A stretch of DNA of 36,316 nucleotides from an uncultured Actinomycetes bacterium (GCA_937127245.1 CAKZLU010000006.1:1-36316), one strand, 5' to 3'; counted from the first letter of the stretch, positions 1 through 8,801 are shown. Numbers and translations: made by a program. The notes: a model not told the origin generated them from the letters alone.

Positions 1-44
1 ATAGCAGCAGGGCTGACACCAGTTCATTAATCCACGTGCAGAAA

Positions 45-81
45 AAATGCAAAAAAGGTGCCTGGCACCATTTTTGCATTT
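45..81 (-). terminator. Palindromic hairpin, likely terminator of the gal operon
   Basis: Two 18-base arms (45-62 and 64-81) are reverse complements with one mismatch around a single central base. The core is GGTGCCTGGCACC, flanked by an A-tract and a T-tract. It starts about 10 bases past the galE stop. Read on the minus strand, the hairpin is followed by a further T-run, as in a rho-independent terminator. The same symmetry could also serve the other strand, so it may be bidirectional or a copy of a dispersed palindrome. Confidence 0.65.
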
Positions 82-91
82 ACGGGCAGTT

Positions 92-1078
92 TTAGTCGCC
101 GTAGCCTTCGGGATGTCTCGAATGCCATATCCACGCGGTCTCTACTATCTGGTCGATATCAGTGTAAGAAGGCGCCCATTTAAGTTTTGATCGTATTTTT
201 TCCGACGAGGCGACCAAGATGGGTGGATCACCCTCCCTCCTGCTTTCAACCCTCACCTGAAAATCTTTCTTCGATACCCTTTTCACCGAGTCAACAACCT
301 CTTTCACGGTAAAACCGTTCCCGTTGCCCAGGTTCAGAATGAGGCTATCGCCGCCGCCCTTAAGATAATCTAACGCAAGCAGGTGAGCCTTGCAGAGATC
401 GACTACGTGAATGTAGTCGCGCACGCAGGTGCCGTCGCTGGTCGGGTAGTCGTTCCCGTAAATCACCGCGCTTTGTTCAATCCCCAGCGCTGCCTTTATC
501 ACCCGGGGGATGAGGTGAGTTTCAGGTTGATGGTCTTCACCCAGGTCGTTTTCCACGTCCGCTCCCGCGGCATTGAAATATCTTAACGAAACGAAACTAA
601 GAACCCCTCTTTTTGCCAGTTCGGAAAGCGCCTGCTCGATAAGCAATTTGGAGGCACCGTACGGGTTTATGGGCTCGGTCTTTTCGTCTTCCGTTATGGG
701 CACCTTTTCCGGTACGCCGTAAACGGCGCACGTGCTTGAGAAAACCAGGTAGCGGCAGCCGCACTCGCACAGAGCGCGGGCAAGATTCAGGCTTCCGACC
801 GGGTTGTCCCGCATGTACTTTAGCGGGTCGCGGACTGATTCATCGACCAGGCTGTGTGCGGCAAAGTGCATGCATGCCTCGGGCAGGAATGACTCACAAA
901 CCCTCGTGATATCCTCCAGGTTTGTAAGTTCCCCTATTTCAAGCGGCGCTTCGCCCACGGCACTTCTGTGTCCCTTTGAAAGGTTGTCAAAAACGAGCAC
1001 ATCGTGCTCATGGGAATGGAGCATCCTCACCATTACGGAGCCGATGTAGCCTGCGCCTCCGGTGACGAGCACTCTCAA
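92..1078 (-). CDS. galE: UDP-glucose 4-epimerase GalE
   Basis: This enzyme interconverts UDP-galactose and UDP-glucose with bound NAD, the last step of the Leloir pathway in the cytoplasm. The 328-residue protein is the usual family length. The Rossmann motif GGAGYIGS lies near residues 7-14, and the catalytic YGASK (YxxxK) near residue 140 follows an SSTCAVYG strand. The C-terminal half has the substrate-binding region containing NAAGAD and RDYIHV. The start is TTG at 1078: it overlaps the galK stop (TTGA), and GGAGG lies 7 bases upstream in the end of galK, which indicates translational coupling. It is the last gene of galT-galK-galE and is followed by a hairpin. Other short-chain epimerases are possible by sequence alone, but the operon makes GalE secure. 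Confidence 0.96.
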   Translation of the reverse strand: MRVLVTGGAGYIGSVMVRMLHSHEHDVLVFDNLSKGHRSAVGEAPLEIGELTNLEDITRVCESFLPEACMHFAAHSLVDESVRDPLKYMRDNPVGSLNLARALCECGCRYLVFSSTCAVYGVPEKVPITEDEKTEPINPYGASKLLIEQALSELAKRGVLSFVSLRYFNAAGADVENDLGEDHQPETHLIPRVIKAALGIEQSAVIYGNDYPTSDGTCVRDYIHVVDLCKAHLLALDYLKGGGDSLILNLGNGNGFTVKEVVDSVKRVSKKDFQVRVESRREGDPPILVASSEKIRSKLKWAPSYTDIDQIVETAWIWHSRHPEGYGD

Positions 1079-2247
1079 TGGATGACCTCCATTTTTCTTG
1101 CCCCGCCCTCTGGTTTTGTCACGATAAAGTCTCCCTCCAGATGGGTTTCTCTCCAGTACTTGTCCGGAATCGTATTGAGATAACTTTCGAGCGCCTCCGT
1201 TTTAACCAGCGCGATTACGCAGCCGCCAAAGCCGGCGCCAGTCAACCTGCACCCCCAGACCCCTGGATGCTCTACCGAGAGCCTCTGAAGAGTGTCCAGT
1301 TCAGGGCTTGAGACTTCATATAAATCCCTTAGTGATTCATGTGAGCGATTCATGAGGTACCCGAGCTTTTCGGGGTCGCCTCTCTCAAGGCACAGCGCTG
1401 CCTCTTCGACCCTAACGTTCTCGAAGATGACATGTTCCGCCCTCATGGCGAGGGTCTCAGGCAGGGAATATTTCACCTTCTCAAATTCGAGCACTGATAT
1501 CTGGCTTAAGTTCTTTTTTGGTCCCAGTTTCTTTTCAAGCTCGGTCAGGGCGCTCTGGCATTCGGATAGCCGGGTGTTGTAAGGGGTATTGGCAAGGGAC
1601 CGATAAATTCCGGTATGTCCTATCACCAGGGAGGAGTCCGCAATGTTGTAGGGAACGTAACTGTGCTCGAGCGTATCGCAGTTGATCAAAAGCGCGCAGC
1701 CCTCTTTCGCGTACGCCACGGTGAACTGGTCCATTATTCCGCAGGACACGCCGACAAAATCATTTTCGGCCCTTCTGCTTATGATTACCGCACGCTCGAG
1801 CGGCATTTCCACGCCTAAGCTCCTTAATCCAACCGCAGTCACCAGTTCAATCGAGGCTGAAGATGAAAGCCCCGCCCCGAGGGGAAGATCGCCGAAATAG
1901 TATCCGTCGAACAGGGAAATTTTGCCAAAGTACCTTGAGGCATACAGATAAACACCGCGCACGTAGTCGGCCCAGTCATCTTCTTTCACTATGTTGGAGG
2001 GATCAAACCTCGCTTCTTCGTTCCTGTTTTCCGAGTATACGCGCACGGGAGGCATATCGCTTTTCCTTATAAGCATGTAGGTGCCGCGCTGGATCGCAAC
2101 GGGCAGAACAAGACCGCTGTTGTAATCGGTGTGTTCCCCAATCAAGTTCACTCTGCCCGGAGCGAAATACAGGTCCACCTGTCCCCCCCGTCCGAAGCGT
2201 GAATCAAAATCCACTATCCTTTTTTCGATCTCGCTGCTCTCAATCAT
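1075..2247 (-). CDS. galK: Galactokinase GalK
   Basis: A GHMP-family kinase that phosphorylates galactose to galactose-1-phosphate with ATP in the cytoplasm. The galactokinase signature GRVNLIGEHTDYNSG is near the N terminus. The ATP-binding LPLGAGLSSSASIELV follows at about one third of the length, and the C-terminal GHMP motif GAGFGGCVIAL is present. The 390-residue length is typical. I chose the ATG at 2247 because GGAGG lies 5 bases upstream and the protein then starts with MIESSEIEKR. A longer frame beginning with TTG at 2289 would overlap the galT stop but has no comparable ribosome site. With this start galT and galK are 38 bases apart; the galK stop overlaps the galE start. Confidence 0.96.
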   Translation of the reverse strand: MIESSEIEKRIVDFDSRFGRGGQVDLYFAPGRVNLIGEHTDYNSGLVLPVAIQRGTYMLIRKSDMPPVRVYSENRNEEARFDPSNIVKEDDWADYVRGVYLYASRYFGKISLFDGYYFGDLPLGAGLSSSASIELVTAVGLRSLGVEMPLERAVIISRRAENDFVGVSCGIMDQFTVAYAKEGCALLINCDTLEHSYVPYNIADSSLVIGHTGIYRSLANTPYNTRLSECQSALTELEKKLGPKKNLSQISVLEFEKVKYSLPETLAMRAEHVIFENVRVEEAALCLERGDPEKLGYLMNRSHESLRDLYEVSSPELDTLQRLSVEHPGVWGCRLTGAGFGGCVIALVKTEALESYLNTIPDKYWRETHLEGDFIVTKPEGGARKMEVIH

Positions 2248-2285
2248 CAGAACCTCCTGGCAACCTTCCGCGTAAAAGGTGTTGT

Positions 2286-3269
2286 TCAAATGTCTTTCAA
2301 ACCGACCGACGCAATGTACTTCTCCACCATTTCTCTCAGTTCAGCGGCTTTATCCTCGGGTCTTGTCGTGTTAGCCGCAGCCCAGGCCCCCGTCTCAGAG
2401 GAGGCGTTATATTTGAGCAATTCCCTGCTCCTCATTGGCGGGTAAAACTCTATGTGGTAGTGATAATAAGGATAATACTTGCCGTCAGTCGGCACCTGGT
2501 GCATGCACATCATGTAAGGGAAGGGAATGTCGAACAAACTATCATAGGCGCCCGTTATGCACTTCAACGCCAGAGAAAGCCCCCTCTTTTCGGCGGCATC
2601 AAGTTCCGCTATCGAGCCTGTATGTCTCTCGGAGAAGAGATGGACCTCGTACGGGTAGTCACCGAAGGGGGGAACAAACGCCGTGAAGCCGCCCTGGTTG
2701 AAGATAATTCGCTCGCCTGTTTTTTTCTCGCGCTTCACGAGATCGCAGAAAAGGCACCTTCCCGTTCTCTCTTTGTACTCTCTGGCGGAATCAAGCTCGG
2801 TTTTTATCTTGAGAGGGATCCATGAATAACCATAGATCTGTCCGTGGGGATGCAGCATCGTAACGCCGACAGCCTCGCCTCTGTTCTCAAAAATGAAAAC
2901 ATATTCTATGCCCTGTATTTTCCCGATTTCCCTGTATCTTTCTTCCCAGTGGTAAACGAGTTTTTCAATGTGGTCTAGGGGAAGTGAAGGCAAGGTCACA
3001 TCGTGCTTGGGAGAATAAAGCGTCACCTCGCACTTTCCAAAAGCGGGCTTGACCGGGATGATGTCATCACCCTCGATGTCCGGTTCCGGTGGCTCGAGCA
3101 TTAGAGCGGGAAAATCGTTTGGGTAGGCGTAAACGTCGAAATCATCTGGTACTTTCCCCGAACCGGGGCAGAAAGGGCAGTAATCCCTTTCGCGGTCAGG
3201 GCGCGCCTGCCTGTGCGACGCTATGATGACCCAGGTACGCAGATAAGGATTCCACCTCAGTTCAGCCAT
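2286..3269 (-). CDS. galT: Galactose-1-phosphate uridylyltransferase GalT
   Basis: The protein transfers UMP between UDP-glucose and galactose-1-phosphate through a uridylyl-histidine intermediate. The active-site signature HPHGQIYGY (His-x-His-x-Gln of the HIT superfamily) is in the middle. Two CxxC pairs (CPFC near residue 32 and CLFC near residue 173) look like metal ligands. The length of 327 residues is normal for bacterial GalT. The ATG at 3269 has a GGAG seven bases upstream. It is the first gene of the operon, so the promoter should lie in 3270-3420, but I see no clear -35/-10 pair there. Confidence 0.95.
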   Translation of the reverse strand: MAELRWNPYLRTWVIIASHRQARPDRERDYCPFCPGSGKVPDDFDVYAYPNDFPALMLEPPEPDIEGDDIIPVKPAFGKCEVTLYSPKHDVTLPSLPLDHIEKLVYHWEERYREIGKIQGIEYVFIFENRGEAVGVTMLHPHGQIYGYSWIPLKIKTELDSAREYKERTGRCLFCDLVKREKKTGERIIFNQGGFTAFVPPFGDYPYEVHLFSERHTGSIAELDAAEKRGLSLALKCITGAYDSLFDIPFPYMMCMHQVPTDGKYYPYYHYHIEFYPPMRSRELLKYNASSETGAWAAANTTRPEDKAAELREMVEKYIASVGLKDI

Positions 3270-3921
3270 GGACTCGCTCCGTATCCTTCACGACCAATCC
3301 TGTTTCTTTTTTAATTCGCGAAAACAAGTACCTTTCACCCTGCTTTGACACTGACGCGATAAGTTCCAACACGCTACTGATAGTTACTTACTTCACGCAC
3401 TACGCATCGCGGTAAGCATTGCGGCCAGAATCATGATATCAAAAGCGCCATTTTCTTGTGAAAATCCCGATTGACCGATTTTCAGTCATGGGATTTGTTT
3501 TGCCTGTTATGGGAATGACAGTAGCCCCGCCCTTACGCAACTGGACCGATTTTTGGTCGGATTCAAAGGTTTGCGGATGCCCTCTGGACAACCCGGGGAT
3601 ATGGAAAGGTTCCCGGGTCAACGATTTTCCGTCGGATTTGGACTTTTGCGGTTTCGAAGCAAAGCCATTTGCGTTCGGCGTTGAGAGGTGGACCGATTTT
3701 CGGTCGGATCATGAGTCTTGCAGGGATATCAAGCGCATAAAAACTGCGCTCAATATCGAAATAGTGAATGGATTTTCGGTCGGATGATGGGTCTTGCCGG
3801 AGCGCGCGATCTGGCCTCATGGGCATATTCCGGACTATTAAACGAAAAATTGTTCAGTGCTTAGGATTGATAGGATAAAATTACACTTCACAGGGCGGAA
3901 TCGATTGGAGGTGACTGCCGG
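3270..3921. other. 652-bp divergent intergenic region
   Basis: This stretch separates divergent galT and the aldehyde oxidoreductase gene and must hold both promoters. It contains the phased hairpin repeats annotated separately. Frames of 60-109 codons cross the repeats on both strands but lack ribosome sites and family features, so I do not call them genes. For the plus strand a TAAAAT at 3876-3881 could be a -10 element, with only a weak TTCAGT 17 bases upstream. No riboswitch was recognised. Confidence 0.6.
3473..3800. repeat. Five degenerate hairpin repeats at 71-76 bp spacing
   Basis: The core GATTTTCGGTCGGAT or a variant begins at 3477, 3548, 3623, 3695 and 3771, giving steps of 71, 75, 72 and 76 bases (mean 73.5). 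Copies 4 and 5 match over 30 bases (3695-3724 and 3771-3800) with three differences, including a shared GTCTTGC tail. Copies 2 and 3 share a TTTGCGG or TTTTGCGG tail. The best copy contains GACCG-ATTTT-CGGTC, a five-base-pair stem-loop; the stem is weaker or partly lost in the others. The region between copies is not conserved. Function is unknown. Confidence 0.7.
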
Positions 3922-5991
3922 ATGCACGGCTATCATGGAAAAATACTTAAGGTCGATCTTTCAAGCGGCAAGACGGAGGTTATGGAATTACCCGAGGAAA
4001 TCTATAGAAAATACCTGGGCGGAAGCGGCCTTGCCGCGAAATTGTTTTTTGACATGGAGGCATGGAAAGTTGATCCCTTGAGCCCTGAAAATCCGCTAAT
4101 GGTTATGCACGGTCCGCTGTCCGGCACGAATCTTCCGGGCTGCTCCAGGCTTGAGGTGTGCGCGAAATCTCCCCTGACCGGCATTTGGGGAGAATCCAGC
4201 ATGGGCGGCCACGTTTCTCCCCAGTTCAGGGCTTCAGGCTACGACGGAATCGTGATTACGGGCGCATCCGATAAACCGGTGTACCTGTTTGTCACAGACG
4301 AGAAAGTGGAGATTAAGGACGCGTCTCATCTCTGGGGAAAGGATACGTTTGAGACAGAGGAGCTCATTAAGGAGGAACTCGGGGACAAGAGGGTGCGTGT
4401 AATGTCGATAGGTCAGGCTGGAGAAAATCTCGTCAAATACGCGGCAATCGTCAACGACCGGGGGAGTCTCGCGGGACGGACTGGCATGGGCTGTGTAATG
4501 GGGTCTAAAAAACTTAAGGCAATTGCCTTCAGAGGAAAGACCAAGACCACCTTTTTCGACGAGAAGGCCTGCAAGGAAGCCTCCGAAAAAGCGAAGATAA
4601 ACATAAAGACAGGGATTCTCGGTGAGGCGCTTAACGCCTTCGGCTCGAACGCGCACATGCAGATGGGGATGGCAATATCGGATGTTCCGGTGAAGAACTG
4701 GCGGGAGGCGCAGTGGGAAGAGGGCATGGATAAGCTCTCGGGCGTGGCCGTCGCAGAAAGCATTCTGACCCGTAAACACTCTTGCTACGGGTGCCCGATT
4801 GCCTGTAAGCGAATAGTGAAGATTAACTCTGGCCCGTATGCGATGGAGGAGGGCCCCGGACTTGAGTACGAGGGGGCTGCAGCCCTTGGAACTCTTACCA
4901 GGACGGAAAACCTCGAGGCTGTTTCTAAAGCTAACGAACTTACCGATAGATACGGCATGGACTGCATCTCCGCGGGCTGCACTATCGCATACGCTATCGA
5001 GGCTTTCGAGAAAGGCCTGATAACGAAGAATGAGACCGGAGGCCTGGAACTTGGCTGGAATAAATCAGACGTTCTTGTGAAACTCATTGAAATGATTGGG
5101 AAGCGGGAGGGTTTTGGAGACGAACTTGCCGAGGGGGTCCGCGCGCTCTCGAAAAAGTACGGCGGCGAAGAGTTTGCCATTCATGTCAAGGGTCTTGAAG
5201 CTCCCATGCATGACCCGAGGGCGCTCTGGGCTATGGCTCTCACTTACGCGACTGGAGTGCGGGGAGCCTGTCACGTAAACGATGACAATCTCATGACAGA
5301 GCTTGGAAACATAAGTTTCAGGGAAATAGGTCTTAAGGATACAAAGCCTCACAACGCGGAGGGAAAGGCGGCCCAGACTGTTGCTGCTCAAGCGTACGGG
5401 CAGCTCGCAGGTTCTGCGGTAATATGTCTGTACGCCTGGTGGTCAATGGACGGGCTGGAAATATTCCGGCAGATGGTCAATGGCGTCACTGGTTTTGGCT
5501 ACACGAAAGAGGAACTTGTCGATGTCGGAAACAGGATATGGTATTTGAAGCGCGCCATATGCAATCAGTGCGGAATAAGGAAAGAAGATGACGTTGTCCC
5601 TGAAAGAATACTGAGGCCTCATATAGAGGGTCTTACCTCCAACCTCACCCAGATTCTTTACCCGATAATGAATCTTTTGACCCGCCACAAGATTTCGAAT
5701 CTGAAGCTTGCGGAGTTTAATAGGAAGATATCGGAGAAATACCTTCTCCCGAATCTCTACAAAATGCTCAAAACAGGCGGAAAAATCGTCCCCTGGGTTG
5801 GGGGGGTTGACAGAAGGCTTAGAAAAGCTTCAGTCGAAGAGTTTAAGAGCAGGCTTGTTGATTTCGACAGGATGATAAAAGAGTTCTATGAGCTCAGGGA
5901 TCTCGATGAGAGGGGCATTCCGCGCAGGAGAAGACTCGAAGAATACGGTCTTTCCGAAGTCGCTGATGTTCTTGAGAAGAATATCCGCTGA
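3922..5991 (+). CDS. Aldehyde:ferredoxin oxidoreductase (AOR family)
   Basis: Members of this family oxidise aldehydes to carboxylic acids with a tungsto- or molybdo-bis-pterin cofactor and one [4Fe-4S] cluster, passing electrons to ferredoxin. The N terminus (YHGKILKVDLSSGKTEV, then YLGGSGLAAKL) is typical of the family. Cluster ligands are visible as Cys288, Cys291 and Cys295 (CYGCPIAC) and probably Cys502. The 689-residue length is in the upper part of the family range. The ATG at 3922 follows GGAGGTG. The gene stands alone: no MoaD-like protein, ferredoxin, flavin partner or cofactor gene is adjacent. Substrate class (AOR, FOR, GOR or WOR-like) cannot be settled from the sequence. Confidence 0.93.
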   Translation: MHGYHGKILKVDLSSGKTEVMELPEEIYRKYLGGSGLAAKLFFDMEAWKVDPLSPENPLMVMHGPLSGTNLPGCSRLEVCAKSPLTGIWGESSMGGHVSPQFRASGYDGIVITGASDKPVYLFVTDEKVEIKDASHLWGKDTFETEELIKEELGDKRVRVMSIGQAGENLVKYAAIVNDRGSLAGRTGMGCVMGSKKLKAIAFRGKTKTTFFDEKACKEASEKAKINIKTGILGEALNAFGSNAHMQMGMAISDVPVKNWREAQWEEGMDKLSGVAVAESILTRKHSCYGCPIACKRIVKINSGPYAMEEGPGLEYEGAAALGTLTRTENLEAVSKANELTDRYGMDCISAGCTIAYAIEAFEKGLITKNETGGLELGWNKSDVLVKLIEMIGKREGFGDELAEGVRALSKKYGGEEFAIHVKGLEAPMHDPRALWAMALTYATGVRGACHVNDDNLMTELGNISFREIGLKDTKPHNAEGKAAQTVAAQAYGQLAGSAVICLYAWWSMDGLEIFRQMVNGVTGFGYTKEELVDVGNRIWYLKRAICNQCGIRKEDDVVPERILRPHIEGLTSNLTQILYPIMNLLTRHKISNLKLAEFNRKISEKYLLPNLYKMLKTGGKIVPWVGGVDRRLRKASVEEFKSRLVDFDRMIKEFYELRDLDERGIPRRRRLEEYGLSEVADVLEKNIR

Positions 5992-6202
5992 AGCGCCCCG
6001 TCCTGCGGTTGTGGTTTTCGAAGATATATCAAGCGGGTCAAATGAATGGCGAACTGAAGAGTTGATAAATCTCACGAAACCACTTAGCCATTTCGCTATG
6101 TTTGAAAAGGAATCTCTTTTGTATTTTTCCAGCGCGTTTTCAAATCTGCACACATTTGGTTTTGTCTCACACGATACGATTTTTTGATGGGGGTTGATAA
6201 TA

Positions 6203-6838
6203 ATGCGCTGCGAATCGTGCGGCACGGAGAATGTGCCGGAGGCTCGGTTTTGCAAGAGTTGCGGGGTACCTTTTAAGGAGGCTCAGGAAGCAAAGGCGGG
6301 CGAATCGGAATACCAACCGGTTTCCGAAGGTACAAGTGAAACTTTTGCCTTCGCGCGTTTTCTTACTGTTTTATGGAGACGTAAAGGTCCCATCATAATG
6401 GCTCTCTTCGTGGTTCTCATGATGGCGATGGTTTTCGCGCCCTGGGCTTTTCTGAAACTTGACATACTTGGTTTCGAGGTCGTCTCCAACACTTATTCCG
6501 GCTGGGGACTGGTTATTCCAAGAATGCTTCTTTACATCTCAGTAATCCCGCTGCTTGTTTCGCTGATGATGATTCTGGGGATTGGAACGAGAAGACGGGT
6601 AATCGAGACCCATATTTGCACTTTTTTCGCGGGAATGATGTTCACCATCTGGGTTGTAATATTCTCCTTGAGCCGGCTGATCGGGTCGCTTGTGAAGAAC
6701 GTAAAAGTACTGGAGGTTAACGTTTCCGGCGGTCAGGTGGTGACGATATTCCTGCTCGCTGGTTTCATCGTTGGCATAATCATGACGACTTATGACAGAG
6801 GTAAGGAACTCAAAGAGAGTTACGAGGGCAGTCAGTGA
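6203..6838 (+). CDS. Zinc-ribbon protein with four membrane segments
   Basis: The protein opens with a zinc ribbon (CESCGTENVPEARFCKSCG: two CxxC pairs, residues 3-21), then a polar linker. Four hydrophobic segments follow, at about residues 60-80, 100-125, 135-160 and 175-198, and a short charged tail. It is probably an inner-membrane protein with a cytoplasmic zinc ribbon. I chose the ATG at 6203, which has GGGGG about 9 bases upstream; an in-frame TTG at 6194 lies directly against that site and is less likely. It lies 69 bases before another zinc-ribbon membrane protein and may be co-transcribed with it. I recognise no enzymatic domain. Confidence 0.8.
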   Translation: MRCESCGTENVPEARFCKSCGVPFKEAQEAKAGESEYQPVSEGTSETFAFARFLTVLWRRKGPIIMALFVVLMMAMVFAPWAFLKLDILGFEVVSNTYSGWGLVIPRMLLYISVIPLLVSLMMILGIGTRRRVIETHICTFFAGMMFTIWVVIFSLSRLIGSLVKNVKVLEVNVSGGQVVTIFLLAGFIVGIIMTTYDRGKELKESYEGSQ

Positions 6839-6907
6839 GAAGGCACTGCCCGAAACCGAAACGCTTTGCGGGGCGTGATTTCTGGCAATTTTTAAAGGAG
6901 AGCCGAG

Positions 6908-8500
6908 ATGAAAGAGGATGAATACACAGTCACTCAAAGGTGTCCCCAGTGCGGGAGAGAACTTGAGAGCGACGCAAAATTCTGCGTCTCGTGCGGCGCC
7001 AGTTTGCCCGGGGTCATTTTCGAGGAGATTTCGGCTCAGAATAAGCTGGGCAAAGCCGCGGATCGCGCAACAAGGATGGCTGCTGCCAGGGAGAAGCTCG
7101 AGCCCTGGGCAATCAAGCTTGGCGAGAGGATGTCTCGGGTCCCGAAAAGACTCATGATCGGTATTCCTATCGCCCTTCTTACCGTTGTGGCGATTGTTAT
7201 CGCTCTTATCGCTCTTGCCTCTATTTACAGCCCGGAAGGGTGCGTGCGCCGGTATCTGAGTTCCCTCAAAAACGGAGACTATCGCTCGGCTTACAATCTG
7301 GCGCTTGAGAATGAGAGTAGATTTGGTACTTACGAGTACTTTGAGAGGTGGCAGCGATTTCAAAGACAGAAACTCGGCGATCTTACCGATTTCAGAGTCC
7401 GACCGAGGCGCTCGGAAAACAGATTTTTCGGGCGCCTCATGATTGAGGAGGATACGGGCGAGCCAGGATATACGGCGACTTTGGTGTTTGAGGAAGACAG
7501 GCATGATGTTAACCTGAACGTTGTTGACACGGGTGGTATCTGGCCAGTGAAAAGGTACAGGGTAAGACTTGCGAAGGAACCAGTGAGAATTGTGGCAAGT
7601 CCTTTAGGCGCAAGCGTTTACATTGACGGAATGTATGCGGGTAGGACGCAGGAGGAGGAGCTGTTCAAAGAGGCATTGAGCCTGCGTAAATTCCCCAAAG
7701 ACCTTGACGATGTGGTCGAATATACGAAAAAACTCATGAAAACGTTTGAATGGCTGCTGGGCGAGGCGAAGTATATCCTTCAGTCGTTCAGCAGCATAGC
7801 GGAAGGCACCGAGAGGACTTTAAACAAATTGGGCGCATCTGGGGTGACCTGGGCTGAAATCTTGAATTCCGTTGACAGGGTGACGACTAGCGGAAAGGAG
7901 CTTTGGTCCAATATAGCCAACACGGCTTTAGGCATCTACTGGATTTTTGGGGGAGGGGATGACGGAAGCTTAAGGGCAAACCTCTCAAGAAAACGCTCCT
8001 GTCTTAAGATTGATTACCTTCCTGAGGGTTATCATGAGGTAAAGGTTGAAATGCCGGGTATGAAAACCGTAACAAAGGAATTCTCTGCCCCGGGGCGTGT
8101 GGATATAACGCTGAAACCAACCTCAGAGAAAGTGGGCGAACTGAAAAGCGCACTCGAGGAATTTTACAGCCGAAGAGCGCAAGCCCTTCATTCAATGAAT
8201 CTTGAATACGTGACACCGATTGTCGACGGTGATGCGCTCAAAGAGATAACAGAGGAGTTCTTGACGCTTTCGGGGAGGCTTCAGAGAAAGGCGTCCTCAC
8301 TCAATAACCGTAAGTTTGTCGAGTTTAAGGCTCTTGCTGAAAACGTTATGACCGTAAGGACGAGCGAGAACTGGGACTACATATACTACGACGCCGAAAA
8401 CAGGGCGGTTACAACTCTTTCGCAGGTCAAAGAAAAATGGGTCTATACGCTGCGAAGGCGTGGCGGTAGATGGCTTGTGATTGAAAGAGCGAAAGACTAA
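6908..8500 (+). CDS. Zinc-ribbon, single-pass membrane protein (TcaA/YvbJ-like layout)
   Basis: The domain order is a zinc ribbon with two CxxC pairs (CPQCGRELESDAKFCVSCG, about residues 12-30), a basic linker, one membrane span at about 80-103, then a large extracytoplasmic part. Residues after the span (PEGCVRRYLSSLKNGDYRSA) resemble NTF2/DUF4878-like folds. A PEGA-like stretch (IVASPLGASVYIDGMYAGRT) is near 220-240 and is interrupted by a helical insertion of about 130 residues before its LPEGYHEVKVEMPG continuation. The last 120 residues again look NTF2-like. This layout recalls Firmicutes TcaA/YvbJ envelope proteins, an analogy by architecture only. The ATG at 6908 is preceded by AAAGGAG. 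Confidence 0.8.
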   Translation: MKEDEYTVTQRCPQCGRELESDAKFCVSCGASLPGVIFEEISAQNKLGKAADRATRMAAAREKLEPWAIKLGERMSRVPKRLMIGIPIALLTVVAIVIALIALASIYSPEGCVRRYLSSLKNGDYRSAYNLALENESRFGTYEYFERWQRFQRQKLGDLTDFRVRPRRSENRFFGRLMIEEDTGEPGYTATLVFEEDRHDVNLNVVDTGGIWPVKRYRVRLAKEPVRIVASPLGASVYIDGMYAGRTQEEELFKEALSLRKFPKDLDDVVEYTKKLMKTFEWLLGEAKYILQSFSSIAEGTERTLNKLGASGVTWAEILNSVDRVTTSGKELWSNIANTALGIYWIFGGGDDGSLRANLSRKRSCLKIDYLPEGYHEVKVEMPGMKTVTKEFSAPGRVDITLKPTSEKVGELKSALEEFYSRRAQALHSMNLEYVTPIVDGDALKEITEEFLTLSGRLQRKASSLNNRKFVEFKALAENVMTVRTSENWDYIYYDAENRAVTTLSQVKEKWVYTLRRRGGRWLVIERAKD

Positions 8501-8674
8501 ACCTTGAATTTCACAAAACTGATGCCATAACCAACGGCGCTATTCAGTGTTTGTCCCCTTCCCCAATGTTACGCTTCAAATAGAGCTTTTGGAAAACCCT
8601 ATCCAGAGAAATTTGTATTTCCCTATGCCAGCGGCTCACTTAACCCTAAACGGGATATTAATATTGAAGAATCC

Positions 8675-8683
8675 TGCTAAAAT
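8675..8683 (+). promoter_or_regulatory. Extended -10 element, candidate tRNA-Pro promoter
   Basis: TGCTAAAAT is an extended -10 (TGnTAAAAT) about 40 bases before tRNA-Pro. No good -35 is seen at the expected distance, which extended -10 promoters can tolerate. Confidence 0.35.
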
Positions 8684-8723
8684 GTCATTGAGCGGTCGCC
8701 TTAGTGGCGAGTCCCAAGCATGG

Positions 8724-8801
8724 CGGGGTGTAGCGCAGCCAGGTTAGCGCGCGTGCTTTGGGAGCACGAGGTCGGCGGTTCGAATCCGCCCACCCCGACC
8801 A
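8724..8801 (+). tRNA. tRNA-Pro (anticodon TGG)
   Basis: The acceptor stem CGGGGTG pairs with CACCCCG, followed by discriminator A and an encoded CCA (8799-8801). The anticodon stem CGTGC/GCACG closes the loop TTTGGGA, giving TGG. The T arm contains GGTTCGAATCC with GGCGG/CCGCC pairing. Length is 78 including CCA. The gene lies 42 bases upstream of an acyltransferase gene on the same strand. Confidence 0.97.

Noticed and set aside
3473-3800. CRISPR array
   Set aside because: Repeats are degenerate along their length, spacing varies by several bases, and no cas gene is present. Kept as a repeat of unknown kind.
5992-6187. Open frame following the AOR gene
   Set aside because: The frame begins inside AOR in another phase, has no ribosome site, and its peptide matches nothing I recognise.
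6539-7504. Long (321-codon) minus-strand frame
   Set aside because: It lies antisense to the two zinc-ribbon genes, which have ribosome sites and domains; the antisense peptide has no recognisable features and crosses the gap between them.
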